DNA of 64,000 nucleotides from Collimonas fungivorans. Its GTDB lineage: Bacteria; Pseudomonadota; Gammaproteobacteria; Burkholderiales; Burkholderiaceae_D. Where the stretch lies: assembly GCF_001584145.1 (NCBI RefSeq), contig NZ_CP013232.1, forward strand, positions 248,001 through 312,000. Direction: 5' to 3'. The notes under the pieces were generated by a model, which searched no databases, was not told where the DNA came from, and worked only from the letters and a program-made list of their open reading frames with translations. This document shows, piece by piece, positions 44,583-52,431 of this stretch (position 1 is its first letter; every line of letters starts with the position of its first letter). Position numbers and translations under genes: made by a program.

Positions 44583-45524
44583 ATGAAAAAACCAGTAGCC
44601 GGTAATCAGGAACGGCGGGAGACACGCCGGTCGTCGCGATTGCTGCCGCCCAGGCCGTCATCGACGGCCATGTCGCCCGCAGACGCGCTTGTCAAAAAAC
44701 AGGCGCGGGAGCGGAAGGACGCGCTGGTTCGCGGCGTCGCTTCAATCCAGGAAATGCGTGAGGCGATCAAGCGTGCGAGTCGCGACCTGCCTGTCATTTC
44801 CGCAGTATCGCGCATGGGCATGCTCGACGCTGTCGCATTCCGCATGCATGCAGCAAAAGGCCTGCCGTTCGTCATCACCGGACTGATCGGCAAGTGGCCA
44901 TTGTCGGCTCTTACGCCGCAAACGCTGCGCGACCGCTTTGGCGAGCTGCACGTGCGCGCGAGGGTTGGCGACTATATCAATACCGCTTTCGCACCTGACA
45001 GGGCGATGCAGGATATGTCTCTGCTGGCGTACCTTGAGCTTGTCGCAAATAATACGCAGGACCTGCCGCCGTATCTGGGCAATCTCGAATTACGTGAATT
45101 GAATGCCTTGTGCCACTGGCCCGCCTATTTTAATAAAATGGGGCCACCGCGTTTTTGGCTTGGCCCATCAGGAACGGTGACGCCGCTGCATTGCGACTAT
45201 GACGATAATATTTTTGCGCAGATATGGGGCAGCAAGCGCATTTTCCTGGCGCCGCCTCACCACGATGAATTCCTTTACCCGCGCGAAGCGAACGCCATCC
45301 TGTTCGGCTCGCCGTTTAACCCCGAGGCGCCGGATTTCGAGAAATTTCCGCTTGCCCGCCAGGTGGCACTGGTCGAATGCATCATGCAGCCCGGTGAGCT
45401 TCTCTACGTGCCGGCCGGCTGGTACCACCAGGTTCGCGCGCTGACTTTTTCGCTATCGGCCAATCGCTGGGCCAGGGCGTTGCCATTGGCGTTGAACGGG
45501 GATGCCGCGCTGAAGACCGGCTAA
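44583..45524 (+). CDS. JmjC-like cupin (Cupin_8) protein
   Basis: A 313-residue protein of the Cupin_8/JmjC-like group, Fe(II)/2-oxoglutarate-dependent oxygenases related to factor-inhibiting HIF. Candidate iron ligands are the His and Asp of LHCDYD and the distal His of GWYHQV; a downstream SLSANRW strand matches the family. The first 65 residues are basic, rich in Arg, Lys and Ser, and probably disordered. Substrates of bacterial members include peptides and small molecules; none is indicated here. It has no operon partner and a long leader upstream. Confidence 0.82.
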   Translation: MKKPVAGNQERRETRRSSRLLPPRPSSTAMSPADALVKKQARERKDALVRGVASIQEMREAIKRASRDLPVISAVSRMGMLDAVAFRMHAAKGLPFVITGLIGKWPLSALTPQTLRDRFGELHVRARVGDYINTAFAPDRAMQDMSLLAYLELVANNTQDLPPYLGNLELRELNALCHWPAYFNKMGPPRFWLGPSGTVTPLHCDYDDNIFAQIWGSKRIFLAPPHHDEFLYPREANAILFGSPFNPEAPDFEKFPLARQVALVECIMQPGELLYVPAGWYHQVRALTFSLSANRWARALPLALNGDAALKTG

Positions 45525-45607
45525 GCTGATCGAATCTACAGGCAAAAGAAAGCGGGATGATAAAAGTAATACAGAAAGACCCATACCGAGGGTCCAGGCG
45601 CTGAGCC

Positions 45608-45640
45608 GCACGGCGATTACATCCGATGTAATTGCCGTGC
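45608..45640. promoter_or_regulatory. 33-base palindrome, second ATTAC-N7-GTAAT operator candidate
   Basis: Two 16-base arms around a central C pair with a single mismatch. The core ATTAC-ATCCGAT-GTAAT (45616-45632) has the same half-sites and spacing as the palindrome at 28789-28807, and lies 87 bases before the carboxymuconolactone-decarboxylase-like start. It is likely the operator of the MmyB-type regulator encoded at 46295. Confidence 0.65.
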
Positions 45641-45710
45641 CCCGCGGCGGCCTCTACTCTTTGCCTGTCGCGCCACCAATCCGGTGACGCTCACTGTCAA
45701 GGAGACCACC

Positions 45711-46267
45711 ATGTCCAATTATCCTCTTTACACGATCGAGTCGGCCCCGCGCAATCGAAGCCCGTGCTCCAGCAACTGCAACAGGCGTTCGGCCTGATCC
45801 CGAACATCGCCGCCACGATGGCCGCTTCGCCTGTGCTGATCAACGGCTTCATCGGCCTGTTCGAGCGTGTGCATGCGAGCAGTCTGACGGAGCCGCAGAT
45901 CCAGACGCTGCTGCTGACCAACGCGGTCACCAACGCTAGCGAGTGGCCGGTGGCGTTTCATACTGCGCTCGCGTTGAAGCAGGGTGTCCGTCCTGCGGAT
46001 GTCGACGCGATCCGGCGTGGCGGCTTGCCTGGCGACGTCAGACTGGCCGCGCTGTCAACGCTGGCGCGTACGCTGATCGAAAAGCGCGGCCGGCTTGCCG
46101 AGTCGGACCAGGGGCGTTTCCTCGAAGCAGGGTTCAGCTCCGAGCAGATACTCGAGGTCATTGCGGTGGTTGCCGCATCTGCCATCACCAACTACACTGG
46201 CAGCGTTACCCGGCCCGCGCTCGAAACACCCTTCAAGGAATTCGCCTGGCATGCGCCCGCATCCTGA
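45711..46267 (+). CDS. Carboxymuconolactone decarboxylase-like (AhpD-fold) protein, frame broken near the N-terminus
   Basis: An AhpD-fold protein of about 185 residues once the frame is restored. The ATG at 45711 has a textbook AAGGAGACCACC upstream and reads MSNYPLYTIESAP, then diverges. The remaining domain (SKPVLQQLQQAFGLIPNIAA onward) is one frame away and is open from 45632. Adding one C to the run at 45745-45748 gives a continuous gene; the span is 557 bases, one short of a multiple of three. The usual CxxC redox pair is absent: the expected region reads NASEWPVAFHT, retaining only the His. Thus peroxidase activity is unlikely. It is followed 27 bases later by an XRE/MmyB regulator. 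Confidence 0.8.
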
Positions 46268-46294
46268 ATCCGTTACGTCCGATTAGGAAACCCG

Positions 46295-47134
46295 ATGAAC
46301 GTCACCAGTCCCGATCCGAACCTGCCGACCAGCGGATTTGGCGATTTGTTGCGCTATTGGCGCGACATCCGTGGCGTGAGTCAGCTCGATCTGTCGCTCG
46401 AGGCTGGTGTCTCGCAACGCCAGATCAGCTTTATTGAAAGCGGGCGCAGCGTGCCGGGCCGGCACACCATCCTGGCCCTGGCGCAAACGCTCGAAGTGCC
46501 GCTGCGCGAACGCAATGCGCTGCTGCTTGCCGCCGGCTACGCACCGGTGTATTCGGAGGCGCCATGGAACGCACAGGAGATGCGCAGCGTCGTCCACGCG
46601 CTTGAGCGGCTCATGCGTCAGCATGAGCCGTTTCCCGCGATCGTGATGGACCGTCATTGGAATGTGCTGATGACCAACGATGCGGCGCCGCGCTTTTTCA
46701 ATCATTTCATCGACATGGCTGCGCGCGAAGGACCGCGCAACGTGCTGCATCTGATCTTCGATCCGCAGGGCATGCGTCCGTTTGTGGACGATTGGGACAA
46801 CGTCGCGCGCAGTCTGCTGCAGCGGGTGCATCGCGAATCGGTCGGGCACGTGGTCGACGGCGGTACCAGAGCCCTGCTCGATGAACTGCTTGCGTATCCC
46901 GAGGTGCCACGCGACTGGAAGACCTATCATGCGCCGTCCGCGATGCCGGTCATCCCGCTTGGTTTCATCAGCGAGGGCGTGGTTCTACGCTATTTTTCTA
47001 TGGTGACGAGCGTTGGAGCGCCGCAAAATGTCGCCGCGCAGGAGCTGCGACTGGAATGCATGTTCCCCGCCGACGAGGCAACCGAAGCCCGCCATCAGCA
47101 ACTGTTTGCAGCGCAATCGACAGGTCCGGGATAG
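46295..47134 (+). CDS. XRE-family regulator with MmyB-like ligand-binding domain (second copy)
   Basis: A 279-residue paralogue of the regulator at 29344. The helix-turn-helix covers residues about 15-70, with recognition region VSQRQISFIESGRSVPGR. The MmyB-like domain covers about residues 90-265 (PAIVMDRHWNVLMTND, then NVLHLIFDPQGMRP). The ATG at 46295 has GGAAACCCG upstream. It follows the AhpD-fold gene by 27 bases, so it should be expressed from the same palindrome-bearing promoter and may autoregulate. Base usage of this gene pair looks somewhat different from the neighbouring loci, which could reflect transfer as a module. Confidence 0.88.
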   Translation: MNVTSPDPNLPTSGFGDLLRYWRDIRGVSQLDLSLEAGVSQRQISFIESGRSVPGRHTILALAQTLEVPLRERNALLLAAGYAPVYSEAPWNAQEMRSVVHALERLMRQHEPFPAIVMDRHWNVLMTNDAAPRFFNHFIDMAAREGPRNVLHLIFDPQGMRPFVDDWDNVARSLLQRVHRESVGHVVDGGTRALLDELLAYPEVPRDWKTYHAPSAMPVIPLGFISEGVVLRYFSMVTSVGAPQNVAAQELRLECMFPADEATEARHQQLFAAQSTGPG

Positions 47135-47374
47135 AGCGGCTGAAACGGGCCGCGAGCAGCCGTTTTATTTAGCGTTGATTACCTGCCTTATTCATGGCAG
47201 CATAGGCAAAATCTTTGCGTACGGCAATCTGGCAGGCCGTTTGATGCTGTTCCTGGTGCTGCGCGCGCTGGCCGGAAAGGCTGCTTCCTTGGGTTGATGA
47301 TGCATGCCGCTGGCGGATGGCAGTGTGATGGATCCTATTAATAATTTAATCATTCACAACAGGGAAAACAAATC

Positions 47375-47653
47375 ATGAAAAAACAGATATTGAGCATTTC
47401 GCCGGTCCAGACAGCCAAGGTAGTAGCCCTTCTTTACTTCGCTATTTCCTTCCCGATCTTTGTCCTGATGAGCCTGTTTTTCCTGATTATTCCAGGGAAT
47501 AAAACGCCGGCGATAGGCGCGATGATTGCGCTGCCCTTTATTTATCTGGTCGTCGGTTTTGTTTTCACGGTGATTGGCGCATGGATTTACAACCTCATTG
47601 CAAAATGGGTCGGCGGCGTGGAATTTACTACATCCGATATTGAAAATTCCTGA
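47375..47653 (+). CDS. Small two-helix membrane protein
   Basis: A 92-residue inner-membrane protein with two hydrophobic segments (about residues 15-42 and 48-75) and a C-terminal AKWVGGVEFTTSDIE tail. The pattern recalls DUF3566-like small membrane proteins, but assignment is tentative. ATG 47375 has ACAGGGAAAAC upstream. The gene is isolated: a 240-base gap without a gene precedes it and the next gene converges on it. Function unknown. Confidence 0.7.
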   Translation: MKKQILSISPVQTAKVVALLYFAISFPIFVLMSLFFLIIPGNKTPAIGAMIALPFIYLVVGFVFTVIGAWIYNLIAKWVGGVEFTTSDIENS

Positions 47654-47721
47654 CACGATGTTCAGGCGGGACTGCACGGATGAAATTCCGCACAGTCCCG
47701 CAAGCATCAAATCAGCATACC

Positions 47722-48168
47722 TTATGCGCTGAAACGCACCGCCTGCCGCGCCAGCAGGCGCCAGTGTCCGTCGTGTTTCTTCCACACCATCAGGATTTTC
47801 AGGGACACATTGCCCGGCTTGCCTGAGTCATTGGTGACCGCCACCAGAGTGTGACGCACCACCGCGGTATCGCCCGAGATCTTGACGCTCTGATCCGACA
47901 GGGCGATGCTGATGAAATCCGATTCGCCGCTGACCAGCGCGCCTATGAATTCCGCCTTGTCTTGCACTTTGCCGTTCGAGTGGCCGTAGCTCAGTTCGTC
48001 CAGCACCAGCCGGTCAAGTGCTGTGGGGTCGCCGGGATGGAGCATTGCTGCCCGCAGTTTCTCGACTTGCTCCGCTACCGTTTCTTCATCGGGGGCGGCG
48101 GCCGCTCCCTGGGCAATGATCATGGAGCAGGCCATCGCAGTGCACAAATACATCCATTTCTTAAACAT
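47722..48168 (-). CDS. Exported NTF2-like (DUF4440/SnoaL) protein
   Basis: A 148-residue exported protein: a signal peptide (AMACSMIIAQGAAAAP) precedes an NTF2-like domain (ETVAEQVEKLRAAML, LVLDELSYGHSNGKVQDK, GDTAVVRHTL, LLARQAVRFSA). Family members bind small molecules or act as isomerases. The start at 48168 has AAGGAGACC upstream. About 30 bases upstream lies the motif shared with the aldarate genes (48198-48216) in the same relative orientation, so it is probably part of that regulon and could bind a uronate or aldarate in the periplasm. Confidence 0.82.
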   Translation of the reverse strand: MFKKWMYLCTAMACSMIIAQGAAAAPDEETVAEQVEKLRAAMLHPGDPTALDRLVLDELSYGHSNGKVQDKAEFIGALVSGESDFISIALSDQSVKISGDTAVVRHTLVAVTNDSGKPGNVSLKILMVWKKHDGHWRLLARQAVRFSA

Positions 48169-48197
48169 CGGGGTCTCCTTGGTGGTGTTGTGCTTTC

Positions 48198-48216
48198 TTA
48201 TCAGTCATCATACAAC
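48198..48216 (-). promoter_or_regulatory. Aldarate-regulon motif, copy 1
   Basis: On the minus strand this reads GTTGTATGATGACTGATAA, matching copies at 55134-55152 and 56193-56211 except for one variable base. It faces the exported NTF2-like gene. The core TTGT-N3-A(T/C)(G/A)A fits the operator shape of FadR-type GntR regulators. Confidence 0.65.
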
Positions 48217-48311
48217 ATAAAATATTGCCCGCAATACCGGATTTGCGTCAATAGCTCCAAGTCATAGGGTGATTTGACAAGGAGGGCGCGAACAAGACAT
48301 AATCAATTAAG

Positions 48312-48322
48312 TTGTATGACAA
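48312..48322. promoter_or_regulatory. GntR operator candidate before udh
   Basis: TTGTATGACAA is a perfect TTGT-N3-ACAA palindrome 103 bases before the uronate dehydrogenase start. It is a symmetrical version of the core found in the 19-base regulon motif. Confidence 0.55.
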
Positions 48323-48424
48323 CGTATAACAATAAGTGAGAGCTCGTAGTCAAGGGCACGACGGTCGCAGATACGCGACAATGTCTGCGATCTCTCTCAA
48401 ATCGACATCGGTACGGGACATGGC

Positions 48425-49270
48425 ATGAGCGACAAGACAAGTAATGCAGAGGGCGGCGCGCGGTACCAGCGCCTGTTGTTGACCGGCGCCGGCGGCGGCC
48501 TGGGCAAGGTATTGCGGCCAAGGCTGGCGGCGTTCGCCGCCACCGTCAGGGTTTCCGACCTGGCTGCGGCTTTGGCAGGGGCAGAGAATACTGCGCCGCA
48601 TGAAGAAGTACAGCCTTGCGACCTGGCCGACCGCGCCGCGGTCGACGCGCTGGTGGCCGGCTGTGACGCCATCGTGCATCTGGGCGGGGTATCGGTGGAG
48701 CGGCCGTTCGAAGAAATCCTGGAAGCCAACATCAAGGGCGTGTTCCACATCTACGAAGCGGCGCGGCGCCATGGCGTCAAGCGTGTCATCTTCGCCAGTT
48801 CCAACCATGTCACCGGCTTTTACCGGCAAGACCAGGTGATCGACAGCCACGACCTGCGCCGTCCTGACGGTTATTACGGTTTGTCCAAATCCTACGGCGA
48901 AGACATGGCGCAGCTGTATTTCGACCGCTACGGCATCCAGACAGTCAGCATCCGCATCGGCAATTCCTTCCCGACGGCGAAGGACCGGCGCGCGCTGGCC
49001 TGCTGGCTGAGTTATGACGACCTGACGGAGCTGCTGCGCTGCAGCCTGTTTACGCCGCAGGTGGGACATACGGTGGTGTACGGCATGTCGGACAATAATG
49101 GCGTCTGGTGGAACAACCGCCATGCCGCGCATCTCGGTTTTGTGGCGCGCGACAGCTCGGAGCCATTCCGCGCCGCGGTAGAGGCGCAGCCGTTGCCGGC
49201 CGCGGACGACCCGGTGCGTTTGTACCAGGGCGGCATGTTTACTGTGACAGGGCCGTTCGAGCCGCAATAA
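48425..49270 (+). CDS. udh: Uronate dehydrogenase
   Basis: A 281-residue short-chain NAD-dependent dehydrogenase that oxidises D-galacturonate and D-glucuronate to the corresponding aldarolactone, the first step of the oxidative uronate pathway. The Rossmann motif TGAGGGLG is at residue about 20, and the catalytic YGLSK (Tyr-x-x-x-Lys) near residue 155. The SSNHVTGFY segment matches characterised Udh enzymes. It is cytoplasmic, without a signal peptide. Downstream steps are encoded between 52.4 and 60.5 kb. Upstream DNA contains two GntR-type sites. It precedes an ABC transporter operon by 122 bases. Confidence 0.9.
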   Translation: MSDKTSNAEGGARYQRLLLTGAGGGLGKVLRPRLAAFAATVRVSDLAAALAGAENTAPHEEVQPCDLADRAAVDALVAGCDAIVHLGGVSVERPFEEILEANIKGVFHIYEAARRHGVKRVIFASSNHVTGFYRQDQVIDSHDLRRPDGYYGLSKSYGEDMAQLYFDRYGIQTVSIRIGNSFPTAKDRRALACWLSYDDLTELLRCSLFTPQVGHTVVYGMSDNNGVWWNNRHAAHLGFVARDSSEPFRAAVEAQPLPAADDPVRLYQGGMFTVTGPFEPQ

Positions 49271-49340
49271 GCGTGCTTGGAAGCTTTGGCATAAGCGAAA
49301 AATAAGCGCAGCCAAGGCGGAATGCAAGGAGACCGCGGCT

Positions 49341-49415
49341 ATGATCGCCGCGCCGAGACAAGCAGAAAAAGCTACAGGAGCATTCGTCGGTCATGAGTTT
49401 TTCTCTTCACTTTAG
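49341..49415 (+). CDS. Possible 24-residue leader peptide overlapping the ABC permease start
   Basis: ATG at 49341 has AAGGAG nine bases upstream and opens a 24-codon frame ending in TAG at 49413-49415, 23 bases inside the permease gene. A CGCGGC...GCCGCG inverted repeat (49334-49352) surrounds its start. It may couple or attenuate translation of the transporter; it may also be chance. Confidence 0.3.
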   Translation: MIAAPRQAEKATGAFVGHEFFSSL

Positions 49416-50154
49416 CGACCTTCTTCCCTACTGGCCGGTATTCCTCGAGGGCGCCTGGCTGACCCTGAAGATGACCGGCGTCGCGGTGGTGGTCGGCGTC
49501 AGCGTTGGCACGCTGGTGGCTTTCGCCAAGCGCGGCCGCCGCAAATGGCTGTCGAAAGCCTGTTCGGTGTACATAGATGCGGTGCGCAACACGCCGTTCC
49601 TGGTGCAGCTGTTCCTGCTGTATTTCGGCCTGGCCAGCCTCGGCATCCACATGCCGACTTTCGCCGCCGCGGTACTGGCGATGATCATCAATATCGCCGC
49701 CTACGCCGCCGAAATCATCCGCGCCGGACTGGAAGCGGTGCCGCGCGGCCAGATCGAAGCGGCCGAATGCCTGGGCCTGTCGCGCTGGCGCATCGGCTGG
49801 CACGTGATGCTGCAGCCGTCGATAGAGAAAGTCTACCCGGCGCTGACCAGCCAGTTCCTGCTGATGATGCAAGCTTCCGCCATGGCTTCGCAGATCTCGG
49901 CCGAGGAACTGACGGCGATCGCCAACACCGTACAGTCCGACACTTTCCGTTCGCTGGAAACCTATATCGTGGTGGCCTGCCTGTACCTGGCGCTGTCGCT
50001 GCTGGTCAAGCTGCTGGCCTGGGGCCTGGGCGAATATTTCTTCAGGCGGCGCCGGGCGATCCGGCGCGCCGCGGCGCAAGCCGGCAGGAAACAGCCGGGG
50101 CCGGCAGCTGCCGATGCAACCGTGATTGGCGCCGGCAAGCGGAGGACGACATGA
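49393..50154 (+). CDS. Polar amino-acid-type ABC transporter permease 1
   Basis: A 253-residue HisM/GlnP-family inner-membrane permease with about five hydrophobic segments. The EAA-loop segment EAAECLGLSRWRIGWHVMLQP, which contacts the ATPase, is evident, as is DAVRNTPFLVQLFLLYFG near residue 60. The ATG at 49393 is preceded by AGGAG at a rather long distance. Its stop overlaps the next start as ATGA. Though the family mostly carries amino acids, the position directly after udh suggests a uronate or aldarate as substrate. Confidence 0.9.
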   Translation: MSFSLHFSDLLPYWPVFLEGAWLTLKMTGVAVVVGVSVGTLVAFAKRGRRKWLSKACSVYIDAVRNTPFLVQLFLLYFGLASLGIHMPTFAAAVLAMIINIAAYAAEIIRAGLEAVPRGQIEAAECLGLSRWRIGWHVMLQPSIEKVYPALTSQFLLMMQASAMASQISAEELTAIANTVQSDTFRSLETYIVVACLYLALSLLVKLLAWGLGEYFFRRRRAIRRAAAQAGRKQPGPAAADATVIGAGKRRTT

Positions 50155-50804
50155 TCGGCAATTTCAGCTGGACCCATCTGATCTACCTGGCGCAGTCGAT
50201 CTGGTGGACGCTGCTGTTGTCGCTGATTGCCTTCCTGCTCGGCAGCATAGGCGGCTTCGGCATCATGCTGGCGCGCATTTCGCCGCGCCGCTGGTTGCGC
50301 CTGCCGGCCTTGCTGTACATCGAATCGATACAAGGGATACCGCTGCTGATCCTGCTGTTCATCGTCTACTACGGCCTGTCGGTTTACGGCTTCGCCTTGC
50401 CGGCGCTGGTGGCGGCCGGGCTGGCGATGATGGTCTACACCAGCGCCTACCTGGGCGACATCTGGCGCGGCTGCGTCGAAGCGATGCCGAAGCCGCAGTG
50501 GGAAGCCGCCGAATGCCTGTCGCTGACGCGCTGGCAGACGCTGCGCCTGGTGATCATCCCGCAGGCGCTGCGGCTGTCGCTGCCGCCTACCGTCGGTTTC
50601 CTGGTGCAGGTCATCAAGATGACTTCGCTGGCCTCGGTGATCGGTTTTGTCGAACTGACGCGCGCCGGCCAGATCATCAACAACTCGATCTTCCAGCCCT
50701 TCCTGATTTTCAGCCTGGTCGGGGCTTTCTATTTCGCACTGTGTTACCCGCTTTCGCGCTGGAGCGAAGCTATGGAGAATAAGCTCAATGTCGGCAATCG
50801 TTAA
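50151..50804 (+). CDS. Polar amino-acid-type ABC transporter permease 2
   Basis: A 217-residue permease, the partner of the preceding gene. It has five hydrophobic segments and the EAAECLSLTRWQTLRLVIIPQ coupling loop. The ATG at 50151 overlaps the preceding stop and follows GGAGGACGAC; the ATPase start overlaps its end by 17 bases. Tight overlaps indicate stoichiometric production of the channel pair. Confidence 0.9.
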   Translation: MIGNFSWTHLIYLAQSIWWTLLLSLIAFLLGSIGGFGIMLARISPRRWLRLPALLYIESIQGIPLLILLFIVYYGLSVYGFALPALVAAGLAMMVYTSAYLGDIWRGCVEAMPKPQWEAAECLSLTRWQTLRLVIIPQALRLSLPPTVGFLVQVIKMTSLASVIGFVELTRAGQIINNSIFQPFLIFSLVGAFYFALCYPLSRWSEAMENKLNVGNR

Positions 50805-51528
50805 CCCAATCGTCAAGCTGGACCAGATCTACAAGAGCTTCGGCGCCAACCAGGTGCTGAAGGGCGTCTCGTTCGAAGTCGGCAAGGGCGAGATGATCGC
50901 CATCATCGGCGCCAGCGGCTCCGGCAAGAGCACCGCCCTGCGCTGCATAGACCGGCTGGAAACCATCGATTCCGGCAGCATCGAAGTGTGCGACATCCGG
51001 GTCGACGATCCGCAGGTCGACCTGCACCGGCTGCGCCAGGAAGTCGGCATCGTGTTCCAGAGCTACAACCTGTTTCCGCACCTGACAGTGCAGGAAAACA
51101 TCATGCTGGCGCTGCGCCACGTCAAGCGCCAGCCGCGCGCCGAAGCCTTGCAGGTATCGCTGGCGGCGCTGGAGCAGGTTGGCCTGGGCGACAAGGCTGG
51201 AGCTTATCCAGAGCAATTGTCCGGCGGCCAGCAGCAGCGGGTAGCGATTGCGCGCTCGCTGGCGATGGCGCCGAAGGTCATGCTGTTCGATGAAGTGACT
51301 TCAGCGCTGGACCCGCAACTGACCGGCGAAGTGCTGCGCGTGATGGAAGACCTGGCGGCGGGCGGCATGACGATGCTGCTGGTGACGCATGAAATGGCGT
51401 TCGCCAAACGGGTCGCCGACCGCATCATCTATATGCATCAAGGCAAGGTCTGGGAAGTCGGTCCGGGCGAGATGCTGGACGCGCCGCAAACTGCCGAGTT
51501 GCGCGCTTTCCTCAACAACGGTTTGTAG
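50788..51528 (+). CDS. Polar amino-acid-type ABC transporter ATPase
   Basis: A 246-residue GlnQ/HisP-type ATPase: Walker A GASGSGKST near residue 38, Q-loop FQSYNLFPH, signature LSGGQQQR, Walker B VMLFDEVTSALD and the switch His in LLVTHEM. It drives import through the two preceding permeases. The start at 50788 lies inside the end of permease 2. Confidence 0.92.
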   Translation: MSAIVNPIVKLDQIYKSFGANQVLKGVSFEVGKGEMIAIIGASGSGKSTALRCIDRLETIDSGSIEVCDIRVDDPQVDLHRLRQEVGIVFQSYNLFPHLTVQENIMLALRHVKRQPRAEALQVSLAALEQVGLGDKAGAYPEQLSGGQQQRVAIARSLAMAPKVMLFDEVTSALDPQLTGEVLRVMEDLAAGGMTMLLVTHEMAFAKRVADRIIYMHQGKVWEVGPGEMLDAPQTAELRAFLNNGL

Positions 51529-51573
51529 CAGGACTGAGCATCACATAACTATTCCATAAAACAGGAGACAGAC

Positions 51574-52371
51574 ATGAAACTCAACAAACTCTTTGCCCGC
51601 AGCTGCATCGCCACCTTATTGTTTTGCGGAGCAACCCACGCGGCGCTGGCGGACCAGCTGGACGACATCAAGAAGGCCGGCAAGGTACGGGTAGCGATCG
51701 CCATGGGCACGCCGCTGTTCAGCTACGCCGACGCCAACCTGCAGCCGACCGGCTCGGATGTCGATACCGCGACGCAGCTGGCGCAGGACCTCGGCGTCAA
51801 GCTGGAGCTAGTGCCGATCACCAACGCCGCCCGCGTGCCGACCTTGCAGGCGCAGCGCGCTGACCTGGTGATCGCCGATCTGTCGATTACGCCTGAACGC
51901 GCCAAGGTGGTCGATTTCTCCGTGCCGTATGCCGTCATCACGATCATCGTCGGCGGACCGAAGAGCATCAAGATCAAGGATTATGCCGACCTGGCAGGAA
52001 AGCGCATCGGCCTGACCCGCGCCACCGTCAACGATACGGTTACTACGCAGCTGGCCAAGGGTGCGGAAATCATGCGTTATGAAGACGATGCCACCCTGAT
52101 CACTTCGATGGTGACCGGACAGATCGACATTTTTTCCAGCACGCCGTCCAACCTGGCCGAAATGATAAAACGGGCGCCGGCCAAGAACCTGGAATTGAAA
52201 TTCGCGCAGAAGGATTTTGACCTGGGCATCGCCATGAACAAAGACCAGCCGAAGCTGAAGGAATGGGTCAATGCCTGGGTTGTCGCCAACCACAAGAATG
52301 GCAAGCTGAATGCGATCTACAAGAAATACCATGGCCGCGATTTGCCGGCTACGATCGCCAACGCCAGCTAA
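51574..52371 (+). CDS. Periplasmic substrate-binding protein of the ABC transporter
   Basis: A 265-residue SBP_bac_3 protein with a signal peptide ending THAALAD. The domain starts LDDIKKAGKVRVAIAMGTPLF and includes VDFSVPYAV and GLTRATVNDT. The carboxylate-binding Arg expected in amino-acid binders is probably the one in SITPERAKVV, which would also suit a sugar acid. The ATG at 51574 has AGGAGACAG upstream. The gene ends before a hairpin shared with the convergent dehydrogenase gene. Confidence 0.9.
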   Translation: MKLNKLFARSCIATLLFCGATHAALADQLDDIKKAGKVRVAIAMGTPLFSYADANLQPTGSDVDTATQLAQDLGVKLELVPITNAARVPTLQAQRADLVIADLSITPERAKVVDFSVPYAVITIIVGGPKSIKIKDYADLAGKRIGLTRATVNDTVTTQLAKGAEIMRYEDDATLITSMVTGQIDIFSSTPSNLAEMIKRAPAKNLELKFAQKDFDLGIAMNKDQPKLKEWVNAWVVANHKNGKLNAIYKKYHGRDLPATIANAS

Positions 52372-52386
52372 ACCGGCAACAGAAAA

Positions 52387-52418
52387 CGGCGACCACCGCA
52401 CAAGCTCGGTGATCGCCG
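52387..52418. terminator. Stem-loop between convergent genes
   Basis: Twelve-base arms (52387-52398 and 52407-52418) pair with one mismatch around an 8-base loop, between the binding-protein stop and the dehydrogenase stop. There is no strong T-run. It may act as a bidirectional terminator or mRNA end-protecting hairpin. Confidence 0.5.
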
Positions 52419-52431
52419 GATCGCCGGATCG

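Noticed and set aside
49393..52371. ABC transporter as an ordinary amino-acid importer unrelated to udh
   Set aside because: Not excluded, but its position between udh and the rest of the aldarate genes makes a sugar-acid role at least as likely, so it was kept as a finding.
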